Shown in pieces: positions 32,091 through 41,066 of a DNA stretch of 64,000 bases. Both the position numbers and the translations under genes were made by a program. Position 1 is the stretch's first letter. Each line of letters opens with the position of its first letter. The stretch is taken from the NCBI GenBank assembly GCA_902627735.1, contig CACOKI010000001.1, positions 62,001 to 126,000 on the forward strand, read 5' to 3'. The DNA is from an uncultured Pelagibacteraceae bacterium (GTDB taxonomy: Bacteria > Pseudomonadota > Alphaproteobacteria > Pelagibacterales > Pelagibacteraceae). Under the pieces are notes generated by a model. That model was not told the origin of the DNA and ran no database searches. It was given only the letters and a program-made list of their open reading frames with translations.

Positions 32091-32345
32091 TTAATTGGGC
32101 TTTACTGAAACTAAAGTTCTATCTGATTTAGTTTTTTTAAAAACAACTTTGCCTTTTATCACTGAAAATATTGAGTGATCTTTACCCATTCCAACATTTT
32201 TGCCTGGAAAGATTTTTGTTCCTCTTTGTCTTACTATAATATTTCCAGGAATTACGGATTCTCCACCGTATTTTTTAACACCAAGTCTTCGTCCAGCACT
32301 ATCTCTACCGTTTCTTGATGATCCACCTGCTTTTTTTGTTGCCAT
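32091..32345 (-). CDS. rpmA: 50S ribosomal protein L27
   Basis: An 84-residue protein that reaches the peptidyl transferase centre with its N-terminus. It begins [20 protein letters not shown] and continues with [18 protein letters not shown]; the start is the usual bacterial one, without the cleaved N-terminal extension of Firmicutes. It lies 12 bases after rplU and is surely co-transcribed with it. Confidence 0.97.
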   Translation of the reverse strand: MATKKAGGSSRNGRDSAGRRLGVKKYGGESVIPGNIIVRQRGTKIFPGKNVGMGKDHSIFSVIKGKVVFKKTKSDRTLVSVKPN

Positions 32346-32357
32346 AATTTTTCCTAA

Positions 32358-32756
32358 TTACTTATTTGTCTTCTTTTCTGTCACTTCCTTTTTTGAAGGT
32401 TTAGAAATTTTTTCAGCTTCAGATAAAATTTTACCATCTTTTGAAAAAATTTTGTCTATTCTGATCATAGAATATTCTTGTCTATGTCCATTTTTTCTTC
32501 TTGAATTATGTCTTCTTCTTTTTTTAAAGATTAAAATAGTTCTATTTTTGCTATTCTTAATTAAGTTAGCCTCTACTTTTGCACCTTGTACAGTTGGTGC
32601 ACCAATTTCAATTATCTTATTATCACCGTATGCTAATATTTCCTTAAATTCAATTTTACTATCAGGCTTTGAATTAGGTAGTTTTTCTATCTTTAAGATT
32701 TCACCCGATCTAACTTTATATTGTTTTCCACCTGTTTGTATTACTGCGTATGACAT
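32358..32756 (-). CDS. rplU: 50S ribosomal protein L21
   Basis: A 132-residue protein with the family N-terminus MSYAVIQTGGKQYKVRSGE and the segment RRRHNSRRKNGHRQEYSMI. It is about 30 residues longer than E. coli L21 because of a charged lysine-rich tail (about 103-132). A good sigma-70-type promoter lies 25-53 bases upstream, making this the likely first gene of the rplU-rpmA-obgE-proBA-nadD-rsfS-ctpA-rppH block. Confidence 0.96.
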   Translation of the reverse strand: MSYAVIQTGGKQYKVRSGEILKIEKLPNSKPDSKIEFKEILAYGDNKIIEIGAPTVQGAKVEANLIKNSKNRTILIFKKRRRHNSRRKNGHRQEYSMIRIDKIFSKDGKILSEAEKISKPSKKEVTEKKTNK

Positions 32757-32781
32757 ATTGTTGTGTAATTTTAATTAACGC

Positions 32782-32809
32782 AATATAGTCTCAGCTAACT
32801 CATAGTCAA
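32782..32809 (-). promoter_or_regulatory. Predicted promoter of the rplU operon
   Basis: On the minus strand, TTGACT (32809-32804) is followed after 16 bases by TATATT (32787-32782). Each box matches the sigma-70 consensus at five of six positions. The expected transcription start is about 18 bases before the rplU ATG. It lies in the 63-base gap between gloB and rplU and overlaps no gene. Prediction is by eye in a very AT-rich genome. Confidence 0.55.
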
Positions 32810-32819
32810 GTTATATAAA

Positions 32820-33539
32820 CTAAAAATTATCCTTTAAATCTCTTAATTTTGAAAAGGTTTTTAAATCTTTAGCCTTAAGAAATATATTGCACTCCAGCTC
32901 TTCAGCTAGAGTTGTTGGAAGTGTAGGAAGATTATTGCTAATTTTGTCTTTAATCTTAATTATCTTTTCTTGGAGTCTAATATTTTCTGAGTCATTATTT
33001 AAACAAAAAATTGAATTTTGAAGTGTATATTCGTGCCCACAATAAATTTCAGTATCTCTAGAAAGTTCTTTTATTTTTTTTAAAGAATTAAACATTTGTT
33101 CATATGTTCCTTCAAATAATCTTCCACAACCAAGAGAAAATAATGTATCACCAGTAAAAATTTTTTTTTCTTTATAAAAATGAAAAGCAATATGTCCAGT
33201 TGTATGACCTGGTATATGATAAATTTTCGCTTCAAAATTATCCTTCTTCCATATTTGATTATTTTCTACAAGGATATCAATTTCAGGAATTCGATCTTTA
33301 TCATCTTTAAAACCAACTACTTTTGAATTGTATTTTTTTTTTAATTTTTTATTTCCACCTACATGATCATAATGATGATGAGTATTTAAAATATATTTTA
33401 AGTTTAATTTATTTTTTTCAATTATTTTTATAACTGGCTCAGACTCACTTGGATCTATAACACATGCATTTTTTTTATTTTTATCAAATATTAAATATGA
33501 GTAATTGTCATTTAAACATGGGATTATTTTTACTTCCAT
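32820..33539 (-). CDS. gloB: Hydroxyacylglutathione hydrolase (glyoxalase II)
   Basis: Zinc hydrolase that splits S-lactoylglutathione in methylglyoxal detoxification. The 239-residue protein has the metallo-beta-lactamase motif THHHYDH (53-59), followed by IPGHTTGH, the FTGDTLFSLGCGRLFEGT segment typical of GloB, and GHEYT. Its C-terminal domain is present. It starts one base after the metW stop, in line with metX-metW-gloB transcription from the riboswitch-controlled promoter, though its function is unrelated to methionine. Confidence 0.94.
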   Translation of the reverse strand: MEVKIIPCLNDNYSYLIFDKNKKNACVIDPSESEPVIKIIEKNKLNLKYILNTHHHYDHVGGNKKLKKKYNSKVVGFKDDKDRIPEIDILVENNQIWKKDNFEAKIYHIPGHTTGHIAFHFYKEKKIFTGDTLFSLGCGRLFEGTYEQMFNSLKKIKELSRDTEIYCGHEYTLQNSIFCLNNDSENIRLQEKIIKIKDKISNNLPTLPTTLAEELECNIFLKAKDLKTFSKLRDLKDNF

Positions 33540-33540
33540 T

Positions 33541-34137
33541 TTAACTTTCTATTAAAAAAATACCAAGATTTGAACTCAAATTTTTTATATTTAGGTTAGA
33601 ATTTGTAATAATGGATGGTTGATCATTTTTCAGAGCTATAGATTTTGATAGTTTGAAACTCATTGTTTTACTAAAATTAACAAAATCTTTTATTGTACAA
33701 AGGTGAATGTTTGCAGTGTTGTACCATTCATCTGGTAAAGTTTTTGTTACAGGCATTGTGCCTTTTAATAAAAGATGTAACCTCACTTTCCAATAACCAA
33801 AATTTGGTATTGTGACTATGGCTTGTTTACCAATCCTTAATAGTTCATTTATTACTTTTTCAGGTTTAAGGAAAGCCTGCAGAGTTTGACCTAAAATCAC
33901 GTAGTCAAATGACTTATCTGGAAATTGTTTTAAATCATCTTCAGCATTACCTTCAATAATTGTTAATCCTTTGGCAATACAATTTTGAACTTTAGTTTTT
34001 GAAATTTCTATTCCTCTAATATTTGCTTTTTTTTCTTTAATAAGAAATTCCATCAAAATGCCATCGCCACAACCAACATCAAGTACATGAGAATTTTTAT
34101 CAATTAAATTTGATATTATTTTAAATTCTGATTTCAT
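33541..34137 (-). CDS. metW: Methionine biosynthesis protein MetW
   Basis: A 198-residue class I methyltransferase-fold protein with the SAM-binding loop VLDVGCGDGILMEFL and the family blocks LGQTLQAFLKPEKVINELLR (cut to 20) and TIPNFGYWKVRLHLL. In proteobacteria MetW is encoded next to MetX and is needed for, or forms a complex with, homoserine acylation. It starts two bases after the metX stop, consistent with that partnership. Its own enzymatic activity is not established. Confidence 0.93.
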   Translation of the reverse strand: MKSEFKIISNLIDKNSHVLDVGCGDGILMEFLIKEKKANIRGIEISKTKVQNCIAKGLTIIEGNAEDDLKQFPDKSFDYVILGQTLQAFLKPEKVINELLRIGKQAIVTIPNFGYWKVRLHLLLKGTMPVTKTLPDEWYNTANIHLCTIKDFVNFSKTMSFKLSKSIALKNDQPSIITNSNLNIKNLSSNLGIFLIES

Positions 34138-34139
34138 AT

Positions 34140-35258
34140 TTATTCCTCTAAGTATGATTTATCTAAAAAATTTTTAAGTGCTTTTAAAAAATCAGGCACA
34201 TCTAATAAAAAGGAATCATGCCCTTTATCTGATTTAATTTCCACAAATCCCACATTTGCTCCAATAGAATTTAATGCAATAACTATATCTTTATTTTCTT
34301 GAGTTGGATAAAGCCAATCTGATGTAAATGATATAACAAAAAATTTTGCTTTAGTATTTTTGAATGCATTTGATAAATTACCATTATTTTGCTTTACCAA
34401 ATCAAAATAATCCATTGCTCTGGTGATGTATAAATAGCTATTAGCATCAAATCGATCTACAAACACAGATCCTTGGTATCTTAAATAACTTTCAATTTGA
34501 AAGTCAGCATCAAATCCAAATTTTAGATCATCTCTTTCTTGAAGTTTTCTTCCAAATTTTTCTTGAAGCCCTTTTTTTGATAGATAAGTAATATGAGCAG
34601 CCATTCTGGCAACTGCTAAACCTTTATCTGGAATAGTATTTTTAGACGAATATTCTCCATCTTGCCATTTGTGGTCAGCTGCTATTGCTTGTCTACCAAG
34701 TTCATTGAAAGCAATATTTTGCGCTGAATGACTAGAGGTACAAGCTATAGGTACTGCAGTTTTAGTTTTATCAGGATAATTACTAACAAATTGTAAAACT
34801 TGCATTCCACCCATTGATCCTCCAACAACTGAAAAAAGTTTTTTAATACCAAAATGATCCAATAAATTTTTTTGTGCATTTACCATATCATTAATAGTAA
34901 TTACCGGAAAATCGGTGCCGTATATTTTTTTAGTTTCAGGATTTTGATGACCAGGTCCAAAAGAACCCATACAACCACCGATAACATTTGCACAAATTAC
35001 AAAATATTTTTTTGTATCAATAGATTTACCGGGCCCAACTGCATAACTCCACCAACCATCTTTATTTGTTACAGGATTAACCCCAGTAACAAACTGATCC
35101 CCTGTTAAGGCATGAAAAACTAAAATTGCATTATCTTTTTCTTTATTTAATGAACCATAGGTTTCATATGCTAGAGGAAAATTATTGATAGTTTTACCAC
35201 AATCTAATTTGAGTGGTTTATCAATAGTTATTGTTTTTATATTTTCTTTAAAATTCAT
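34140..35258 (-). CDS. metX: Homoserine O-acyltransferase MetX
   Basis: Activates homoserine for methionine synthesis by direct sulfhydrylation. The 372-residue alpha/beta hydrolase-fold protein has the nucleophile Ser148 in [10 protein letters not shown], the catalytic aspartate in SFTSDWLYP (around 317) and histidine in [10 protein letters not shown] (around 350). Whether acetyl- or succinyl-CoA is used cannot be settled from the sequence. Its leader carries a SAM-II riboswitch, so expression should fall when SAM is plentiful. It overlaps nothing upstream and is followed by metW after two bases. Confidence 0.95.
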   Translation of the reverse strand: MNFKENIKTITIDKPLKLDCGKTINNFPLAYETYGSLNKEKDNAILVFHALTGDQFVTGVNPVTNKDGWWSYAVGPGKSIDTKKYFVICANVIGGCMGSFGPGHQNPETKKIYGTDFPVITINDMVNAQKNLLDHFGIKKLFSVVGGSMGGMQVLQFVSNYPDKTKTAVPIACTSSHSAQNIAFNELGRQAIAADHKWQDGEYSSKNTIPDKGLAVARMAAHITYLSKKGLQEKFGRKLQERDDLKFGFDADFQIESYLRYQGSVFVDRFDANSYLYITRAMDYFDLVKQNNGNLSNAFKNTKAKFFVISFTSDWLYPTQENKDIVIALNSIGANVGFVEIKSDKGHDSFLLDVPDFLKALKNFLDKSYLEE

Positions 35259-35293
35259 AATTTAAGCAGATTTTTGAATTGTGAGAAAAAAAA

Positions 35294-35343
35294 CTTATTT
35301 AGCGGTTTTTTTAAAGCGCTCGCAATTCAGGTAAATCAGCGCA
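35294..35343 (-). promoter_or_regulatory. SAM-II riboswitch in the metX leader
   Basis: The minus strand reads, from 35342, GCGCTGATTTAC, a short variable loop, AATTGCGAGCGC, an A-rich linker, and GCTAAATAAG ending at 35294. This matches the SAM-II pseudoknot pattern remembered from the crystallised metagenomic aptamer: P1 is GCGC (35342-35339) with GCGC (35319-35316), the loop starts TGATTTA, and the conserved GCTAAA is at 35303-35298. SAM-II elements typically precede metA/metX in alphaproteobacteria. The metX ATG follows 35 bases after the aptamer. The usual mode is lowered translation when SAM is bound; no strong ribosome-binding site is visible here to show this directly. Confidence 0.88.
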
Positions 35344-35348
35344 GAAAT

Positions 35349-35377
35349 TTTGTACAAGATGTTATTTGTTATGTCAA
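35349..35377 (-). promoter_or_regulatory. Predicted promoter of metX-metW
   Basis: On the minus strand a perfect TTGACA (35377-35372) is followed after exactly 17 bases by TACAAA (35354-35349). The predicted start falls at about 35343-35341, which is the first base of the SAM-II aptamer, so the transcript would begin with the riboswitch. The -10 box is only a four-of-six match. The region lies between the divergent metX and hisC genes. Confidence 0.6.
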
Positions 35378-35449
35378 TTTTAAAATTTTATTTACTAATA
35401 CTATATAAAAAATTGTTATTTTAATTATAAAGGCCTAAAAATTAAAAAT

Positions 35450-36535
35450 ATGACTGCTATAAAATTTAAAAAATTCAATATAGATACTTACAAGCCCGGA
35501 AGGTCTGTTATTAAGAATATGAAGAAAGTTATAAAACTTTCTGCAAACGAATCTGCTTTGGGAGTGAGTTTAAAGGTTCAGAAAATTATATCAAAAAAGA
35601 ATTTAAGTTTTTTTAGATATCCAGATCCAAAATCAAAAAAATTAAGAATGGAAATATCCAAAAAATTCAAATGTGATATGGAAAGGATTATTTGTGGCTC
35701 TGGATCTGACGAAGTAATTCAAATGCTTTGTCAATTATTTCTTAAACCAAAAGATGAAGTAATTGTTCCTCAGTTTAGTTTTTTAATGTATAGAATTTAT
35801 GCAAAAATAGTTGGTGCAAATGTAGTATTTGCCAAAGAGAAAAAATTTAAGGTATCAGTTACAGAAATAATTAAAAAAGTAACAAAAAAAACTAAGATAG
35901 TTTTTATTGCAAATCCAAATAACCCAACTGGAACTTTTCTAAATAAAAATGAACTAATTAAATTAAGAAAAAGATTAAGAAAAAATGTCTTGTTAGTGGT
36001 CGATGATGCTTACTTCGAGTACATGAAAAATTCAGGTTATGTATCTGGTCTAGATTTATTTAAGAATAAAGAAAATGTTTTTATATTAAGAACGTTTTCA
36101 AAAATTTATGGCTTATCATCTTTGAGGGTTGGATGGGGATATGGCACAAAAAAAATTATTGACGCCTTAAATACAATTAAGCCGCCATTTAATGTTAATG
36201 AAGTTGCCCAAAAAGCTGCTGTAGAATCTCTAAAAGATGTAAAATTTATATCCCGTTCAGTTAAACATAATATTTTTTATGCAAAAAAATTAAAATTTTT
36301 TCTACAAAAATATGGTATTACTTCAAATGATGTTTCTGCTAATTTTTTGCTCTTAAATTTTGCGAAATGTAAATTTAAAGCAAAGAATTTTAATGAGAAA
36401 TTAAAAAATAAAGGTATCATTTTAAGATCCACTGAAGAAGGTTATAAAATAAAAAACATGTTGCGATTATCAATTGGATCAGTAAATGATAATTTAAGAT
36501 TTATGAGTGCAGTAAAAAGTATATTTAATAAATGA
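35450..36535 (+). CDS. hisC: Histidinol-phosphate aminotransferase family protein
   Basis: A 361-residue PLP-dependent aminotransferase. It shows KLSANESALG near the N-terminus, the nucleotide-like segment ANPNNPTGTF, the aspartate/tyrosine pair in VVDDAYFEY, and the PLP lysine Lys218 in RTFSKIYGLSSLRVGWG. It overlaps a prephenate dehydrogenase-type gene by four bases; in alphaproteobacteria this HisC copy is thought to act also on imidazole-acetol phosphate and aromatic substrates. The pairing suggests tyrosine/phenylalanine synthesis here, while no other his gene is in the window. The symbol hisC is the family name; the physiological substrate is inferred. Confidence 0.88.
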   Translation: MTAIKFKKFNIDTYKPGRSVIKNMKKVIKLSANESALGVSLKVQKIISKKNLSFFRYPDPKSKKLRMEISKKFKCDMERIICGSGSDEVIQMLCQLFLKPKDEVIVPQFSFLMYRIYAKIVGANVVFAKEKKFKVSVTEIIKKVTKKTKIVFIANPNNPTGTFLNKNELIKLRKRLRKNVLLVVDDAYFEYMKNSGYVSGLDLFKNKENVFILRTFSKIYGLSSLRVGWGYGTKKIIDALNTIKPPFNVNEVAQKAAVESLKDVKFISRSVKHNIFYAKKLKFFLQKYGITSNDVSANFLLLNFAKCKFKAKNFNEKLKNKGIILRSTEEGYKIKNMLRLSIGSVNDNLRFMSAVKSIFNK

Positions 36536-37428
36536 AAAATATATTATTGATTGGATGTGGTCTATTAGGATCATCTTTACTAAGAAGAATTCATAAAAAA
36601 AAAATTGCAAAAAAAATTTTTGTTTATGAAAAATCAAAAAAAAATATATCAAAAATAAAAAAATTAAGATTACCTGGAATTATAGTTAATAAGTTAAGTA
36701 ATGTAGTTTCAAAATCAGAATTAATTATTTTTTGTACTCCTATGAGTGAATACAAAAAATTAATTCTCAAAATAAATAAAGGTCTCACTACAAGTCATAT
36801 TATAACTGATATCGGTTCATCAAAATTAGAGACTATGTTAGTTTTAAAAAAGAGTTTAAAAAAAAATGTTTCTTGGACTTCAAGTCACCCAATTGCTGGT
36901 TCTGAAGTTAGCGGACCAGAAAATGGTAAACATAATTTATTTGAGAATAAGTGGTGTGTTTTAATTAAAGATAAAAAAACTAATTTGAGACATTTAAATT
37001 TTTTAAATTCTTTTTGGAAAAAAATGGGTTCTAAAGTTGTTATTATGAACTCTGAAAAACATGATAAAATTTTTTCTATCACAAGTCACTTACCTCATTT
37101 AATTGCATATAATTTAGTTAAATCCGCACAGGATTTTGAAAAAAAACAAAAATATAATTTAATTAAATATAGTGCGGGTGGTTTAAGAGATTTTTCTCGG
37201 ATCGCTGCTTCAAATGAGATTATGTGGAGAGATATTTTCTTTAATAATAAAAGAAATATCTCGAAAGCTATAGATTTATTTATAAAAAATTTGAATGAAT
37301 TTAAAAAGGATATTAACTTAAAGAACAATAAGTCAATAATAAAGAAGCTTATTCAAACTAAAAAAGTAAGATCAAAAATCATTAAGTTAAAGCAAGATAT
37401 TGATAAGCCTGATTTTGGAAGAAACTAA
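36532..37428 (+). CDS. tyrA: Prephenate / cyclohexadienyl dehydrogenase
   Basis: NAD-dependent oxidative decarboxylation of prephenate or arogenate on the way to tyrosine. The 298-residue protein has the dinucleotide loop LIGCGLLGSSL (5-15), FCTPMSEY, DIGSSK, and the active-site histidine in SSHPIAGSEVSGPENG. The C-terminal helical dimerisation domain includes GGLRDFSRIAAS. It overlaps hisC by four bases upstream and shares four bases with the convergent NlpC/P60 gene downstream. Some alphaproteobacterial annotations use tyrC for this monofunctional form. Confidence 0.9.
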   Translation: MKNILLIGCGLLGSSLLRRIHKKKIAKKIFVYEKSKKNISKIKKLRLPGIIVNKLSNVVSKSELIIFCTPMSEYKKLILKINKGLTTSHIITDIGSSKLETMLVLKKSLKKNVSWTSSHPIAGSEVSGPENGKHNLFENKWCVLIKDKKTNLRHLNFLNSFWKKMGSKVVIMNSEKHDKIFSITSHLPHLIAYNLVKSAQDFEKKQKYNLIKYSAGGLRDFSRIAASNEIMWRDIFFNNKRNISKAIDLFIKNLNEFKKDINLKNNKSIIKKLIQTKKVRSKIIKLKQDIDKPDFGRN

Positions 37429-38171
37429 TAATTTATTCTAGTAATTTTTTTTACTTTTAGAGAAGCTGTTTTTTTTATTCTATTAATTGTTTTAATTATT
37501 GGCATTATTATAACTTTTTTCTCAGGTCCATACGCATGAATAAGTTGTTTAGAATTTAAGCATATGGCAACATGACCTTTCCAAAATATGACATCTCCTT
37601 TTTTAAATTTTACTCTTTTTAAATTTTTTTTTGAGTACTTGATTTGATCTTTAGTATCTCTGGGATAAAATGAATTATTGTAAATAAAAAACATTTGTAC
37701 TAATGCTGAACAATCAATTCCTTTAAATGTTTTTCCACCCCAAACATATCTCACATTTAAAAATTTTTTAAATATTTTAATAAAATTCGACTCTTTATGA
37801 TTTATCCTTTGAATATTTTTTTTTTTAATCCATTTATCTTTTTCAATTTGAATATAATTTTTATTTTCTAATATAATTGATAATTTCGATCCAAGCGGAA
37901 GCCAATTATTTGTACCAATACCAGGTTTTTTGAAAATTCTTGCTTTAAGATCACTGATTTTATATTTTGGGTCAAATTTTTTGACGTATTTTGAATCTAT
38001 TATGTATCCAATATAGTTATCAAATAAAGTTTTAATTTTGATCCAATTTTTATTTTTTGACAAAATTTTAAATTTCTCACCATAAATAATTTGAGAAGTT
38101 ACCTCAGATAATTTTGAAGGTTTTTTATAGATATTAGAAAAACTATTTATAAAGTAAAAATTATTATTCAC
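37425..38171 (-). CDS. SH3-domain NlpC/P60 peptidase
   Basis: A 248-residue protein with two bacterial SH3-like domains (about 5-65 and 72-122) and a C-terminal NlpC/P60 cysteine peptidase domain. Catalytic residues are Cys154 in GIDCSALVQ, His200 in FWKGHVAIC and His212 in LIHAYGP. Such enzymes cut the gamma-D-Glu-diaminopimelate bond in peptidoglycan stem peptides. There is no signal peptide, which fits a cytoplasmic enzyme acting on recycled muropeptides. This agrees with the AmpG-like permease encoded just upstream, with which it overlaps by eight bases. Confidence 0.9.
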   Translation of the reverse strand: MNNNFYFINSFSNIYKKPSKLSEVTSQIIYGEKFKILSKNKNWIKIKTLFDNYIGYIIDSKYVKKFDPKYKISDLKARIFKKPGIGTNNWLPLGSKLSIILENKNYIQIEKDKWIKKKNIQRINHKESNFIKIFKKFLNVRYVWGGKTFKGIDCSALVQMFFIYNNSFYPRDTKDQIKYSKKNLKRVKFKKGDVIFWKGHVAICLNSKQLIHAYGPEKKVIIMPIIKTINRIKKTASLKVKKITRINY

Positions 38172-39537
38172 CGATCTTGATTTTATTTTTAATTATCCAT
38201 AAACAAATTAATGAAGGGATTACCATTAAAGTTGTTAATACAAAAAATGTTCCCCAATCCCCATTTAACCAGTCTACCAAAGCTCCGGAAGAGGACGCTA
38301 ATGTAGTTCTTCCTGCAGTACCAATTGAAGCAAGTAAAGCGTATTGTGTAGCTGTATAAGTTCTATCCACTAACAATGAAATGAATGCAACAAATGCTAC
38401 AGTTGCAAAAGCTGCAGTAATATCATCAGCTATTACTGCGATTGCGAATAAAATCTCAGACTTTCCTGTCCATGCTAAAATCGCAAATAAAAGATTTGTT
38501 AAGGCCATTAACCCTCCTGCAAAAAACATTGTCTTAATTGTTCCAGCTCTCATAGCCATTATTCCGCCCAATAAAGTAAATATAACAGTTGTTATCCAAC
38601 CTAGTCCCTTAGAATAGATAGCAATTTGACCTTTGGAAAAGCCAATTTCTTTGTAGAAAACAATAGACATTCTACCCATAAAAGCCTCACCTACTTTAAA
38701 TAAAAAAACAAATCCCAAAATTCCTATCGCGATAGCAAAACCATTTTTTCTAAAGAAACTTATAATTGGTCCACCTATAGTTCCTGTTATATAGGCAATG
38801 AAATTTGTAATTATATTTCTTGAGCCAAGTTTTTCTTCAATTAATCTATCTGTTTCTTTTTGATTTTTTTGTCTGTCAGTTTCAATTGGTTCATGAACAA
38901 AAAGTAATCCAATATTCATTAAGATAATTAGGATACCCAAAACTAAAAAGGTTAGCTGCCAATAATTTGCAATACCAAAATTTTCAAATAACTCAGCAGT
39001 AAATAGGGCAACAACTCCTCCCAATTTGTAACCTGTCCACCAACCAACAACAGCTATTGCAGCGCCTGCAGCCATTGATTTTCCCTCATTTTCTTTAATT
39101 TGTTCTATTCTTAAAGCATCGACAGTTATATCTTGAGTTGCTGAAGCTATCGCTATGACCAATCCAACTGATATTAATAAGGCTAAATTTTGAGTAGGGT
39201 TTATAAAACTCCAAACTAATAGACACATAACAATGATTATTTGCATAAGCACTATCCATCCTCTTCTATGTCCTAGTTTTTTTGTTAAAAATGGTATTTG
39301 AATTCTATCTACTAATGGTGCCCATAAATAATTAAAAGCATAAACAGCAAAAATTAAACCTGCCCATCCTATTGTTGATCTACTAAGCCCTTCCTCTTTA
39401 AGCCAGAGACTTAAACTACTAGCAATTAAAACCCAAGGAAAACCACTTATAGAACCTAAGAGTAAAATTCTTAGCATTCTTATATCTTTGTAAACTGAAA
39501 GGGACTCTAGCCATGAAGTTTTTTGAACTGATGACAT
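38164..39537 (-). CDS. ampG: AmpG-like muropeptide permease (MFS)
   Basis: A major-facilitator protein with about 12 membrane helices. The N-terminus (MLRILLLGSISGFPWVLI, SLSLWLKEEGLSRSTIGW) and the loop segments DITVDALRIEQ and QYALLASIGTAGRTTLAS resemble AmpG permeases, which import GlcNAc-anhydroMurNAc peptides. I chose ATG at 39537 because a GGAG ribosome-binding sequence (39550-39547 on the minus strand) lies nine bases before it and it starts just after the trkH stop; a TTG at 39552 is the alternative. Neighbour NlpC/P60 and the distant AmgK-MurU pair support a role in cell-wall recycling. Substrate is inferred. Confidence 0.83.
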   Translation of the reverse strand: MSSVQKTSWLESLSVYKDIRMLRILLLGSISGFPWVLIASSLSLWLKEEGLSRSTIGWAGLIFAVYAFNYLWAPLVDRIQIPFLTKKLGHRRGWIVLMQIIIVMCLLVWSFINPTQNLALLISVGLVIAIASATQDITVDALRIEQIKENEGKSMAAGAAIAVVGWWTGYKLGGVVALFTAELFENFGIANYWQLTFLVLGILIILMNIGLLFVHEPIETDRQKNQKETDRLIEEKLGSRNIITNFIAYITGTIGGPIISFFRKNGFAIAIGILGFVFLFKVGEAFMGRMSIVFYKEIGFSKGQIAIYSKGLGWITTVIFTLLGGIMAMRAGTIKTMFFAGGLMALTNLLFAILAWTGKSEILFAIAVIADDITAAFATVAFVAFISLLVDRTYTATQYALLASIGTAGRTTLASSSGALVDWLNGDWGTFFVLTTLMVIPSLICLWIIKNKIKIGE

Positions 39538-39539
39538 AA

Positions 39540-40979
39540 TTAATTTCTCCAAAATGATGGTAAAAATAATACTAGTATAGCGAATAATTCAAGTCTACCC
39601 AAAATCATACCAAGAGTGAGTATCCATTTCGAAATATCTGGTAAGGAAGAAAAATTTCCATTAGGACCTATAATTGATCCTAAACCAGGTCCAACATTAG
39701 ATATTGATGTTGCAGCACCAGATATTGAAGTAATAAAATCAAGACCAGTTAATGAAAGTAAAGCAGTAATTATAAAAAAAATGATTAAATACATATAAAT
39801 AAATGAAATTATTGAAGAAATAAATTTATTATCAACCGGGCTTTGATTATATTTTAAAACAAAAATACCCTTCGGATAAATTATTTTTTTAAGTTGATTG
39901 GAAATAAAATAATAAAGAATTTGTATTCTAAAAATTTTTATACCACAAGTAGTGGAACCTGCACATCCACCAATAAACATTAATAATAAAAATATAATTA
40001 TGGCAAAAGCTCCCCAATTATCAAATTGTGCATTGACATATCCAGTTCCAGTTAAAATTGAAATAACATTAAAAATTATAGATCTTAAATTTATTTGTGT
40101 AGAATTATTAATTGTTAAATATATTGATAATATAATAATGCTAATTACTATTATTTTTATAAAAGTTTGAATTTGTATGTCTGAGAAAAATATTTTTTTA
40201 TCACCACTTAAAAATTTAATGTAGGCAATAAAAGGTAAACTTCCTAAAATGATAAAAATTATTGCTGATATTTCAATATAGGGATTATCAAAAAAACCAA
40301 TTGACTCATTGTAATTTGAAAAACCACCAGTGGCTATTGTTGTCATTGAATGAGTTAAACTATCGAAAATATTCATTCCTAAAATCTTATAAGAAAATGC
40401 ACAAAGAAATGTTAAACTAGAGTAAATATAGATTAATCTAAGAGCAATTTCCTTAGATTTAGGAAGAATTTTTTCTGATGAGTCGTTATTTGAAATTTTA
40501 AATAATTGCATTCCACCAACATTCATTATTGGCATAAGTGTTATTGCCATTACAATAATACCTATTCCGCCAAGCCATTGTAATAATGCTCGCCATAACA
40601 ATATACCTTTTGGAGTATTTTCTAAATTTGGAATAATTGTTGATCCAGTGGTAGTAATCCCTGACATACTTTCAAAAAATGCGTTTGTGATTGAAAAATC
40701 AGCATCTGAAAATATAAAAGGTAAAGAACCAAAAACTGCAATACTTAACCAAGATAACGCAGTTAGAAGAAATGCCTGTTGTAAGTTCAATTTTTTATCG
40801 TGATCCAAATTGGATAAAAAAAATAAAATACCAAATATAATAGTAACTATAGAGGCACCCAAAAAAGATGAATCTACCTCATTATAAATAAACTGAATAA
40901 TTATTGGAATCATCATAAAAATTCCAAGAATTATTTGTAAAATTCCCAGAGTAAAAAAAACTGTTTTATAATTAGACAT
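39540..40979 (-). CDS. trkH: Trk-type potassium uptake channel subunit TrkH
   Basis: A 479-residue membrane protein of the Trk/Ktr/HKT superfamily with four membrane-pore-membrane repeats. Selectivity-filter segments are recognisable: GITTTGSTII, IATGGFSNY, LTGTGYVNAQ and SNVGPGLGS. The N-terminal extra helices fit TrkH rather than KtrB. No trkA gene is in the window, so the regulatory subunit must be elsewhere if present. It begins an operon with ampG and the NlpC/P60 gene and diverges from lysK across 87 bases. Confidence 0.92.
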   Translation of the reverse strand: MSNYKTVFFTLGILQIILGIFMMIPIIIQFIYNEVDSSFLGASIVTIIFGILFFLSNLDHDKKLNLQQAFLLTALSWLSIAVFGSLPFIFSDADFSITNAFFESMSGITTTGSTIIPNLENTPKGILLWRALLQWLGGIGIIVMAITLMPIMNVGGMQLFKISNNDSSEKILPKSKEIALRLIYIYSSLTFLCAFSYKILGMNIFDSLTHSMTTIATGGFSNYNESIGFFDNPYIEISAIIFIILGSLPFIAYIKFLSGDKKIFFSDIQIQTFIKIIVISIIILSIYLTINNSTQINLRSIIFNVISILTGTGYVNAQFDNWGAFAIIIFLLLMFIGGCAGSTTCGIKIFRIQILYYFISNQLKKIIYPKGIFVLKYNQSPVDNKFISSIISFIYMYLIIFFIITALLSLTGLDFITSISGAATSISNVGPGLGSIIGPNGNFSSLPDISKWILTLGMILGRLELFAILVLFLPSFWRN

Positions 40980-41066
40980 TTTGAAAGAACATTATTTTAT
41001 GGTAAATAAATTTCAACTCTATATGAATTAGCTTAATCATTATTTGAGATTTTAAAAGAAATATTC

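Noticed and set aside
35391-35419. Promoter of hisC (TTTACT with TGTTAT)
   Set aside because: Both boxes match at only four or so positions; it cannot be told apart from background.
39538-39552. TTG start for the AmpG-like permease at 39552
   Set aside because: A GGAG ribosome-binding sequence lies nine bases before ATG 39537, which also clears the trkH stop.
40980-41066. tRNA gene in the trkH-lysK gap
   Set aside because: No cloverleaf, T-loop GTTCGA-type sequence or GC-containing stems; the gap is almost all A/T.
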